A DNA stretch of 64,000 nt from Lithodes maja (taxonomy: Eukaryota; Arthropoda; Malacostraca; Decapoda; Lithodidae). Position 1 is the stretch's first letter, and every line of letters begins with the position of its first letter. Under the pieces are notes generated by a model. It ran no database searches. It was given only the letters and a program-made list of their open reading frames with translations, and was not told where the DNA came from. The DNA is taken from contig JBAKBP010001385.1 of NCBI GenBank assembly GCA_037953745.1, forward strand, positions 62,001 to 126,000, given 5' to 3'. This document shows positions 43,516 to 53,359 of this stretch, in pieces. A program made the position numbers and the translations under genes.

Positions 43516-45096
43516 CTTCCTATCAGGTCGTTCTGCCAGGGGACACTGCCACTGGGTGATGAGCAGTAGTCGGTGAGGTGCTGGCGTTGCCTCTTGGCCT
43601 GGGCTGTCACGACATTACTGGATAGTCTCTCGAGGGGATTCAGCCTGTCTCGCACCTCCCTCCAACCACCAGGGATGATAGCATGCGTCTCGGGGTCCTC
43701 CTCGTCCGCTAGGTTGGCGTGGTGATTAGGGAACCTCATTCGCATAAGGTTATGCATGCAACAGCACGCCATCACCACAGACTCAACACGGGACGGGTGG
43801 AGGGGAATGCTGTGGAGAAGGCACCTGAACCTGAATTAGGGAGAGAAAAAACATGTATATTTAAACACTGAATAGTATAGTTCATATTAAATAGGGAAAT
43901 AAAGGTTAGGATCATTTTTAGTCAAAACTGGACTTGCAGACGTGGACGACTCACACTCTGTGGATGTGGGGGAGATGTATTAATCCATATTAATTATAGG
44001 GGTAATGGTTACGAGCATGTATATTTAATACCTGACTAGTATACTTCATATTAGTAGGGTGCCATCACCGATACCTGTATTTCTGGTCAAACATTTCACA
44101 TAATCAAACACATACCTGCTTGCCATGATGCCAAAGGCGTTCTCAACAACTCTGCGAGCCCGGGACAGTCTGTAGTTGAAGATCCGCTCCGGTACAGTCA
44201 GTTGCCGGGTAGAGTGTGGCGTCATCACCCACCAGGAAGTAGGGAACAGGTGTGTCGTCGTTGGGCAGGGGTTCGGCAGCAGGGAGTCCCAGGGTGCACC
44301 CATCCAATGCTGCTCTGATATTCGTTCTTATAAAGACCCCACCATCTGAGGAGCTACCGTGATTACCCACGTCACAGTAGAGGAACTTGTAGTCGGCGTC
44401 TACAATAGCCATGAGCACGATGGAGTGGAAGCCTTTGTAGTTGTAGAATTCTGTACCGGCATTTGGAGGGCATTTGATGGCACAGTGCTTTCCGTCGATG
44501 GCACCAACGGTATGTGGGAAATCCCAGCGCTTGGCAAATTCACTGGCAACATCCTTCCACTCCGCCGGTGTCCTGGGGCAACGTATAACCTCCTCCTGGT
44601 ATTCTGCAATGATGGCTTCGCATGTTGCAGGCACAATGAGGGAGATGGTGTTCCGGGCCACACGGAACGCGTACTGTAGGCTAGGATATGAGTCACCAGT
44701 GGCCAGGTAGCGGAGTGTGATTGCAATCCTCAGCCCAGGTGACAAAGCATCCCTCCAGAAGGTGTCCTGCTTCTCTACCCTAGGCCCGACACGTGCCACC
44801 AACTCCCTAAACAGGTGGACGTCCACACGTAGGAAATTCCGGAATCCTTTGGGGTCCTCTCTCTTAAGCTCCTCCATAAGTTGTTCGTACACACCGAACT
44901 GTGGCCGTCTCAGTAGCCACCTCCTAGCCCAAACTCTCATTCGTGGCCTTTCCCCTTGACGTCTTTCTTCAGCCTCCTTCTCCTCCAGCTCCTCGAGGTC
45001 TAGGAGACGCATCTGCATTTTCAGTATGAGCACAGCTGCCGCTCTCCGCCTCCTGATGGACATGGTGTGTTGGTGGGTGGGTGGGTTGGGCTGCAT
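43516..45096 (-). pseudogene. Harbinger transposase (DDE, HARBI1-like), broken
   Basis: Exon 1 runs from 45096 (or the Met at about 45063) to 44116 and ends CAG|GTATGTG. Exon 2 is 43830-43516 and ends AAG|GTATGTA; a small last exon is not identified. Exon 1 has an acidic helical N-terminus, then GAIDGKHCAI with the first Asp, SSSDGGVF with the second Asp, and RRVVENAFGI with the Glu. After VGDDATLYPAT about ten residues usual in the family are missing, and the frame shifts before LTVPERIFNYR. The enzyme would cut and join element ends at TWA targets. Confidence 0.85.
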
Positions 45097-45160
45097 CCTG
45101 CAGAGTACGTCCGTCCGTGGTGGTGTTGCGTGGTGTGAATAATGGTGCCAGTGGGGACCT

Positions 45161-45170
45161 CTTTATATAC
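45161..45170 (-). promoter_or_regulatory. TATA box of the transposase gene
   Basis: The complement reads GTATATAAAG, about 70 bp upstream of the ATG at 45096. Confidence 0.6.
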
Positions 45171-45174
45171 GTAT

Positions 45175-45561
45175 CCTGACACTCGCCAACACTCGCACAC
45201 ACTCGTGTTAGACTCCCATACACTCCTGTAAACTTCCTGTAGACTCGCGTTCATCTCGTGTAAACTCCTGTGACACTCGTGTAGACTCCCGTAAACTCGC
45301 ACTATTCGTACCCTGGAATTTGACCGTTATTTTTCAAATTTTGGCGGTGCGTGTTGGGGTCGTGTTACACTCGCCGACACTCGCGGATACTCGTGTAAAC
45401 TCGTGTAAACTCATGTAAACTCGTGTTATTTTCGTGTTAGATGCGTGTATACTCGCATCAGATGCTACTCGCGTTGGGTTCGGGCTCCATCATGGTGAGT
45501 ATGCGGCGAGTGTGACTCGCGTTGGCCTCGCGCTCCGACTCGCCTATGTGTGAACCTACCT
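45175..45561. repeat. Harbinger right subterminal repeats and TIR
   Basis: ACTCG-type repeats (45180-45480) like those on the left, then the TIR (about 45520-45561). Confidence 0.82.
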
Positions 45562-45564
45562 TAA

Positions 45565-46166
45565 CAATTGCCTCCTAACTAAAAGCTAAGTAGCAACAGC
45601 TAAGGCGCAAAAAAAAAACAAGAACATAACATGACGCATGGGGCCAAATGGGGGTAGATAAGGCGCCTGTACATATAATTATATACCCTATTTTAACATT
45701 CTCCTGCAGACACGCCAATGGGGCTGCCTGTCCTGGCTAATCTAAACCTATTCTAGTACAACTCGGATAGATACAAATGAGCAAAAGACTCACTAGTGTT
45801 GTGGGAACGAAGAATAAAGCCGAGCACGGGCAGACACGTCTGGACCCGGTGTTCGCAGGGAGAAGAAGGAGGAATGGCAACGTTGGAAGCACCGTCTGGG
45901 ATAGAATCCGCAACAAAGATATCCACAGGATGGGAAGCTGTTATATAACAAAATTAAGTTTAATTTTTATTTTTTATTTTTACGAAGTGTTTTCGTAGTG
46001 AGTACCCAATCATAAAGACGATTCCATAAGAGAATTAGCGTTGCACTTATGATGTAGGACTCTCTCTCCCTGCCGCGGGTATTTCAAATGCGCGGACCGC
46101 GGGTACTTGAAAGAGGACTATTATACTAATAGGCATATCGTCAATGATGGAGGGGCCACTAATAAA
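45565..46166 (-). repeat. B2 5' leader remnant and 5' inverted terminal repeat
   Basis: 45565-45790 aligns with the B3 leader at about 36690-36900. From about 45790 to 46166 it is the reverse complement of the B2 3' end (8885-9150). It ends CACTAATAAA at 46166, directly before B0's recombinase sequence. Confidence 0.8.
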
Positions 46167-46600
46167 TAGGCATGAGCTGACAGGGTCGTGGGCGAAGCTT
46201 AAAACATGCCCTCATAAAGCTCGTCTCCTCCGCCTGTGGAATAGATAGCCCTGTTAAATCATAAAAGGGGATTCTGATAGCTGACAGATGGTTCTTAAGT
46301 GTTACTACGGAAAGGCGTTTGTGTTCAAATAAGTAATCCAGGTATTTGAAAATTAAAGCTACTGATGCATCAGTTTGCGCCGTTTCCACTATCCAGGTTG
46401 TAAAAGATTTCCAATGGGACTGATATTGACGCCTGGTGGACAGAGTGTACTGATTTAAAAATTTATTAGTAACACTTTCACCTTACAGAGTTAACCATTT
46501 TGCCTTCTGAATATCCAAAATGCAAAAGTCAGCGAGGTCCTTAGGTTGCCAATTGTCTCTAAGTGGAAGTACGAGATCAGGAGTGATACCAGATTCTCGC
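46167..46600 (-). pseudogene. B0 tyrosine recombinase, N-terminal part
   Basis: Minus-strand homology to B2 10780-11200: YQSHWKSFTTW-type start, YLDYLFEHKR, LKNHLSAIR, GLSIPQAEE. A stop at about 46484 and frameshifts break it. The gene continues at 8884 on the other side of B2. Confidence 0.85.
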
Positions 46601-48250
46601 ACTACGTCTTCAACTGTGGTACCACACCTGAGCCGGCCTCAGGGGCGCGATTATCGAGAATATGCCCCAGTAATCCTGTAGTTTGCGAACTACTCGACAC
46701 ATGAGTGAAGCGTCTGGAGGCGGAAACAGATAGATGGAATTCCACCTGTTTCAATCCTCCATCAATGCGTCTGGACCCCCCGCTGCAGTTACTTCCCGGC
46801 GGGTTAGGTAGAAAGGAAGTTTGTGGTTTTCCTTGGATGCGAATAAGTCCACTTGTGGATGGTATGGCTCTGCAATCATCTGGTTGAAGATGGTTTGCTT
46901 GAGAGACCACTCTACTATAGTGCTCTGTCTCCGTGATAGAGCGTCTGCCCAGACGTTGGCTACGCCCGGCAGGTATGACGTGTGAAGATGAATGTTCAGC
47001 TTGTCTGCCAGAACAAAAATCTTTTCCGACAGCTCTAGCAACTTCCGAGACCTCGTTGACCCTTGTTTTTGGATGCATGAACTGCATTCAAATTGTCCAT
47101 TTGGAAGGCTACTGATTTCCCCCGCAAGGTGAAGCCGTGAGCCTGTAGGAAAAATAAGGGGACTAACAACTCTTTCGCATTTATGTGAAAATTGTCGGAT
47201 TGGACCAAAGTCCTTGACCCTGATGGCCGAGGCTTGACTGATAACCCCAGCCTACTGTCCCTGAAGCATCTTGTGTCTATCCATATCGTAGGTGGAGGAG
47301 ACGTCCACGTTATTATTGAGTGCAATGTTTCCTGTCTTGCCCAAACCGATTGTAAGTTGTGAATTAACGTTGGAATTCGCCATAACTTTCCCGCCGGCAA
47401 TAGCGGAAAATGTTTGTTTCCTTGCAGAATTAATCTATTTACTTTCAACCGGCCCAACTTTACTGTAAGTTGAATCCAGTTAAGAGAGCCGATCAGGGAC
47501 TCCCACGTCCTTCTCGTGGTTGTCAGACTGTGAAGAAAACAAAACAATTTCTTTCGAAATCTGTTTCGATTGTCCACACTCTGACTGAGAGTAAGATGTG
47601 TTGTGTCCAAGACCAGCCCTATCCACTGAATTACCCTTGTTGGGACAAGGTTCGACTTCGCCAAGTTGACTTTGAACCCCAGGGATTGTACATGATTTAT
47701 GATTTGAGTTACATGATTTCGGCATTGACTCTCTGATTCTGCCACCACTAGCCAGTCGTCTAAGTACCACAACACTTTGATTCCTTGATTTAAAAGAGGT
47801 AGTAAAGCTTGTTGGACTAATTTGGTAAATATTCTCGGTGCTAGGTTCAACCCGAAGGGCATCCGCTGAAAGACATAAGTCTGATGCTCTATCCTCAAGG
47901 CGAGGAATTTTTGGAACCTTTTGTTTACCGGGACATGCCAATAGGCTTCTGTCAGGTCTAACGAGCACATCCACCCTTGCGGCGGAAGTGTTAGCCTGAT
48001 ATGATTCACAGTGAGCATCCTGAACGATGCGTTGTGAATGTATTGGTTCAAACAAGACTACAACTACAAGGTCTACAACTGGTCTCATCTGAACACTGTC
48101 CCTCTTTGGTACGAGAAAAAGTCTGGACGTGTAAACTGGGCAAGTTGACAATGATATACTTGGTGATAATTTCCTGGACAAGTGACTCCACCTCTAAAGA
48201 AACATGATTGATTTCGAGTGGTTGACGTAAACGAGGTCGCCGGAGCCACT
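46601..48250 (-). pseudogene. B0 RT - RNase H - MT-like gene, broken
   Basis: RT lies at about 47300-48250 (SLDLTEAYWHVPVNK, PFGLNLAPR, WYLDDWLVV). RNase H lies at about 46900-47290 (WIDTRCF, where a base change alters the DTDAS box and shifts frame; NAKELLVPL; QMDNLNAVH). The MT-like part lies at about 46620-46880 (HPQVDLFAS). Frameshifts occur near 47045, 47270 and 48055. A 20-bp insertion near 48050 splits the N-terminal VDLSRLN region. It is not functional. Confidence 0.85.
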
Positions 48251-48419
48251 GCTAGGTTATGCCCTTGCGTACCACTGGCTTTGCCCAAGTCCGCCGGGGC
48301 CAAGCCCGGTGACACGCCCGAAATGACCCAGTTGCTTGACTGGGCTTGTCCGGCGTAACTACACTCTGATCCAACTCGCCCACGACAGGCCCCGGGAGTG
48401 AGAGAGTTTGTGATATGTT

Positions 48420-49800
48420 TAGTTTTTTTAGGGTGGTGGGGTAGGTTTAGACGGCTGGCTAGCCTTGGCAGGAGTTGAACCTTGACCAGATTTGTGTTTG
48501 GGTTGACTCTTGAACCATTTACCCGAGTTCTTTCCTTGTTTGTATTTGGCCTGGGTGTTTCCTTGTGCTGGAGGAGACTTGGAGCTCTGAAAGAACTTTG
48601 ACCCACTAGGTTGAGCTTTTGGACTGACTTTAGGTTTGGCATAATTATGGCTTAGAGAATTTGAAATGCTCCTTTCTAGCTTGTGCAGCACCCGGCCTAT
48701 CTGCATCTACTAAGTTAAACACTGGTTGCCACGTATTGGGGCAAACTAAGGTGGGCGTAAGCACTGGTGACAAAATTACCCGTCGACGAATGTCGTCCGG
48801 CAATTTCTTTACCAGATAGACCCGTAGGTCTTGACGTGCACGGACTGCCTCCAACAAGACTATTCTGACGTCGCCCAGTGATTGGATTGAATTCTGTAGC
48901 ATTAGGCGCCGGGATAATTCCATTGCTTTCCTGGCATCTGAATCATTAATAGCTTGTATGGTTCTAATGAGAGACTGGGCTATTTGTCGACTCAGCAGTA
49001 ATTGAGAGAATAGTCTTAATTCTTTCTGACGCAATTTGAAATCCTTATCCAGGTGCGCCGGGGGAGGAGCTGAAAAGGGATCCTGCAATTCCCATAAAGA
49101 CAATTTAGGGGCAGACAGAAAACTTAAGATAGCAGGTGGAACTCCCCCGTCCTTGGTTATCGGCAATGAAAACCAGGAATGAGTCTCTTGAGGTATTTGA
49201 TGGGAGGACTTAGAAGTAATAGTGGTGGCAAACTGCTGTGCTTCTGTCTCCCAGTCTACCCACGGACCTGTGCCCACCTGCCCCACCTGCAGGACTGGGT
49301 TGCCGGACTGATCGTTAACCGGAATTGTGTCCAATTCCGGCGTAAGTAAAGCAAGAGCTTTTACGTCATTCAAGCCGTCAACCTTTGACCAGTCCGCAAA
49401 CAGACGTGCAGAGGAGGCAGGTGGAAGAGCTGGTGTGGAAGAATACACAAAATAATCATAAGCATACACAATAGGAATGGCTTTGATAGACACATCTAAA
49501 GTATTACCTGCAGTATCCTTTGCCCTAAATTTCCTGTTTTTATTCATCTGAATAGTCCACTCACTTGGTACCGGAAGCTCTCCCGAGATTGTCGTTTGTG
49601 CACTAGAGGGATTTTGAGCTGTAACTGTAACCCATGACCAATCTGGCCCATAAAGAAGAGGCATAGGGCACTTCTTAATAGGGGTCTTATCCAATGGTGG
49701 AGGAATAACATCAGTAATAACCCTTACGTTAGTTGTAGTTAAAGTAGATGTAACAGAGATAATACTAGCACAAGTAAGAGTAGGCATTACGTTAGTTGGA
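48420..49800 (-). pseudogene. B0 gag, C-terminal part
   Basis: Frames 48645-49853 and 48428-48706. Conserved parts: PMPLLYGPDWSW, GELPVPSEW, RLFADWSKVDGLND, LTPELDTIPV and a basic Lys-rich tail. Homology to B2/B3 gag ends at about 49800, where unrelated DNA begins, so the N-terminal half and 5' ITR are missing. Confidence 0.83.
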
Positions 49801-49804
49801 GCCA

Positions 49805-50700
49805 TATAGATAACGTCTACATACAATACCACGTACCTTGATAAACTATTCAAGTATATTAGAGTTATATCATAAAGTAAATGAAGTCCATCTTCCCTAG
49901 GACAAGAAGGACTTCTTGTCCTTATAGAAAGTGTGGACGCATGCCCTTGCTATCCTTCCACAGGGGATGGGTACCCCTCAGTAATTGTGAATACTAGGCC
50001 AGGGAAAGCTGAAGGAAATTAAGCAATGCCAAGGCTTCTCGATTCCTGGCATCCCACTTTGAGAAACCCTATTATTACCCCTCCATTCAGTTGGATGTAC
50101 GGCACCCCGAAGTCCTTACACTGTCTGTGAGTAAGAAATCCTATTAAGGGATCTTTGTTAATTGTGGCATCCCATCAGTTAACATAGAGACATCTAATAG
50201 GCTGTATAGCCAATGTTAAAGTTTGAAGTGTGTAGGCATTCCTCCACTTCTACTTTTAATATTGTAGGTATGGTAACTGTGCCCTATAAAAGGAACTTTG
50301 TTATTACTGGCATCCCAGTGATTAACATAGTCACCTTCTCTAGGTTACACTTTCTCTAGTTTAAAAGTTGAGGAGCACAGGCATCCCTACTCCTAATTGT
50401 TTTCACTATTAAAAGTTCACAAGTGTCTTATTAGAGGAACTTTTGTTAGTACTGGCATCCCAGTATTTAACATAGTCATCTTCTAATAAGTATACTTTTC
50501 TTAGTAAAAGTTGAGGGACTCAGGCATCCCTACCCCTCAACACTTTACTATTAAAAGTTACACTACCACTTCTCACAGAAGATCTGGCATCCCACGATCT
50601 TTTGTGTTATAAGGGCTTAGCGAGACACCCTCACGGGGACTCTGCAAACATAAGTCCTAGGTGCATTTTGTCTGTGGCATCCCATTAGACTTTGCAACTA
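49805..50700. repeat. Gene-less DNA with degenerate GGCATCCC repeats
   Basis: The motif GGCATCCC (or one mismatch) recurs at about 50044, 50163, 50318, 50381, 50453, 50524, 50585 and 50668, mostly 60-85 bp apart. It is embedded in related units such as TTAACATAG and TTAAAAGTT. It looks like an old tandem array or part of an unknown element. No ORF. Confidence 0.65.
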
Positions 50701-51218
50701 AAAGGTTAACACCGCCCTGAGTTCTTTGAACCTCTTAAAACGGTTAGAGACAGTCAAGAAGAGAAGTACTAAAACTCTTCTTACGTTCGTCCGATATTGT
50801 GTTATTTCATCATAACTGAGACACAATATTTAAAACCCCATTACAAGAGTACCTTAACAGAACTTCATCACCGGTTAATATAAAGGTCAGGATAGACGAG
50901 TATAATTGATAAAGCTATAGGCTCAAATACTCGCGTTAGTCCGATATGGTGCCCAACTGTTTAATTACAAGTTACGGAGCCATATTTAAGACCCCACGCC
51001 CATTAACCCATCTTTAACATTACTTCACACGACCAGCCTACCTGGACGGCCTACGGAGACTCAGAAGACATCAAGCAACTAGTGTTCTACCTTTCTAAGA
51101 AAAGAAAGTTTGAAGAAAGATACCGAAATCAACTCCAGTGACGAGGCAGAAATGAGTTAGAGTTCAAAAAGTGATAACAATACTTAGAGTCCCTTAACCC
51201 CCTTAGGCTATTCAAGAT
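50701..51218. other. Gene-less AT-rich DNA
   Basis: No gene, repeat array or recognisable element seen. Short phrases such as TAGAGTCC foreshadow the tandem repeat that follows. Confidence 0.5.
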
Positions 51219-51610
51219 AAATCATCAAAGTGTTCATTTAAGATAATCTATGGAATCAGATTACTTCTATTCGTGTACCAGTGATAAATGAGTTTAGTAC
51301 ACCTCTCTAACTTGAATAAGGAATTAAATCCAAATAAGACGGATTTTGTGCATAAATAACTGTCATATTTCCGCCCAGTGAGAAAATAGTTAGAGTCCAT
51401 ACACTCCTTATTTTGAAATAAATCATCAAAGTGTTCATTTAAGATAATCTATAGAAACAGATTACTTCTATTTGTGTACCAGTGATAAATGCGTTTAGTA
51501 CACCTCTCTAACTTGAATTAGGAATTAAATCCAAATAAGGTGGATTCTCACCTCAACTAACTCTGAAATAATACCAACCAGTGAAATATTTTAGAGTCCA
51601 CAAAACTTTA
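51219..51610. repeat. Tandem repeat, 201-bp unit, about two copies
   Basis: Units start at 51219 and 51420 with the same AAATCATCAAAGTGTTC string and stay closely similar to TTAGAGTCCA. The second copy is cut at 51610 by DIRS-A copy 2. Confidence 0.88.
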
Positions 51611-51911
51611 TTTGTTAGTAGTCTTGGCAAATCCAACGTCCAGGCTATTAACCTAATTGCAATGACGACTTGTCTATTTTGACTGCTATGTCGTCATTCC
51701 AACCGCGGTTAAAAAGAAAACGTCTAGAGTCTACTCCTTATCTTGCTCTAGGAGACGTTGTACATTAACCAAAACTACCACCGAAGGTGAAAAAAGCATA
51801 GAAGAGAAGAAAAAGGGGTTTACCTTAGTTACCGCTTAAGGCCCATCCCGTGTTCCGTCATGTGCAGATCACTGTCGAACGTGCGCATGAGCGACCCTCT
51901 CTTGTTATCAT
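51611..51911 (+). repeat. A2 left inverted terminal repeat with complete outer end
   Basis: Begins TTTGTTAGTAG, which is the reverse complement of the end of the first half of A1's ICR (7878). It supplies the 59 bp that are missing from A1 in this window. Confidence 0.9.
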
Positions 51912-53359
51912 TTTTTCACGTGCCTCCATTGATTGAGTCCGCTTTTGTTGTGCTCCTTCAATTCACCCTGTTTTAGGTTCGTTTCGGCTTTTCTGGCCTT
52001 CTTTTTGCTAGACAGATGTTACGTGATCTAGGACACACCTAAATGGGCTCCTCAGTGTGTTTAATGGAGACGCGTGTGGAAATAGCTACCGAAGGTACGG
52101 GGGCGCTTGGCGTTCCCCGTCTATATGTTTTCATTCTTTCTCTTTTCATATTCTTTTTTCCTGTTAGTCTGGGCATAGTTTAGCTTTTAGCTTCAATTAG
52201 CCTAGCTTGTTTATCATTCAGGAATTGCTATGCCCTTATGAGTTCTCATTTTTTCATAGCATAGGTGTACAGTTGGTTCACAACCTGAGATTTCGTGGTG
52301 GCGGTGCTGTTTGTAGTGTTTGTGTCAGCCGCATAACTAGCGTTATTCCCGAGTCCCCCCTTTCGAGCCTTCACTGTGTCTCAAGGGCCTGGGCGCTTAG
52401 TGGTTCGTGATACCCAGAGGTACCCCACGGGGGCCTCTCCCTCACTCCACAGGGTTTTTCGCCCCTGACACATTCTCTACTCGCGGCTAGGCCACCCTTT
52501 TTCTCACCAGTTTCATTACTGGTTTTTTGTGTTCCCTTCCTGTTTTCACCTCCATCCTTTCATAACTTTTGCCCAATCCTGGGGTACCCCACGGGGGCCC
52601 CTGTTGTGCCAAACCACCCAACCTGCCACTTCTCCTCATGGGCTTTGCTCTATCTCTGTGGGTTGGGTGGTTCCCAGGGGTTGTGCCTCCTCTCCCCTGG
52701 TGTGTCTTTCTTGCCTCTCCCTTGACCGGTCGAGTCAGGATATTATCAAGGAAGACACTGCTCAGCTAGATGGTCACGGTCATTGTCGCTTGGAGTTCAT
52801 AAGGAGTTGACGCTTGTTTGCCGGCCTTTTTTGGTTTTCCTAGACGCCCCTCTCGCTTGTTCGGCACCGGGCCCTCTTGGCCGTTCCCGCAAATTTGCGG
52901 AGTGCTCGATTCGGCCCTCTGGGTCGTTTCGGCTCCCCGCAAATTTGCGGAGATCGCTGGGGGGTCGCGTGGCGATGTGGGAGGTTTGTGTCGGTACGGA
53001 TCTACCTCTATTGGCCCGCAAATTTGCGGTTATAGTTGGCTTTCACTGTTGACCCTTTTTTGTGTCATATTGTTGCCTGATACTATATTGGTGTATGCAC
53101 TTTCCTGGTGTTATAGGCCCTGCATGTACGATGTTGAGTGGTGGTTAACACTTTCTCCATCTTTGCAGGTTCTGCTGGTGCTCTTCCGCCTCGGCCGCCC
53201 TCCTCACCTACCTCTGTGCTCCCGGTTTAGGGTGAGTACAGATACCTGTTTGCATGTGTGTTCCTGTTTCCCCATGCTCCTTCCCTGGTTCTTCTTGGAC
53301 ATTCTCTCCACTTACACCTTCGCCGTGCTGATTCTGGTGTGTGTTCTTCTCGTGCTGGT
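51912..53359 (+). other. A2 5' leader, palindromes kept
   Basis: Aligns with A1 243-1684. Differences here are of mixed type (C to T, G to A, C to G) until about 52850. The three CCGCAAATTTGCGG palindromes are at 52887, 52937 and 53016. The predicted intron donor is kept and the acceptor is lost. Confidence 0.75.

Larger units (their letters stand above)
37326..45561. mobile_element. PIF/Harbinger DNA transposon, 8.2 kb, two genes
   Basis: TAA duplications at 37323-37325 and 45562-45564 flank inverted ends (AGCAAGGTTCACACATTGGCG against AGGTAGGTTCACACATAGGCG). It carries a MADF-domain gene on + (38341-42733) and a Harbinger transposase on - (43516-45096), arranged convergently with their promoters near opposite ends. 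Both termini carry dense ACTCG/CGAGT repeats. It inserted in the leader of B2. Both genes have frameshifts, so it looks inactive. Confidence 0.9.
8885..46166 (-). mobile_element. DIRS-B copy B2, inserted in B0 and itself carrying several insertions
   Basis: B2's own sequence is 8885-12240, 14506-18933, 37273-37325 and 45562-46166; the rest is later insertions. Reading on the minus strand from 46166: 5' end and ITR, leader, gag, RT-RNaseH-MT, YR, 3' UTR, ICR and 3' end. All coding parts are damaged. No target duplication flanks it, as expected for YR integration. The insertions inside are a TTAA MITE, a low-complexity/LINE block, DIRS-B copy B3 and a PIF/Harbinger element. Confidence 0.82.

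Noticed and set aside
50015..50690. CRISPR or riboswitch-like reading of the GGCATCCC repeats
   Set aside because: The spacing is irregular, the repeats are degenerate and the genome is clearly eukaryotic.
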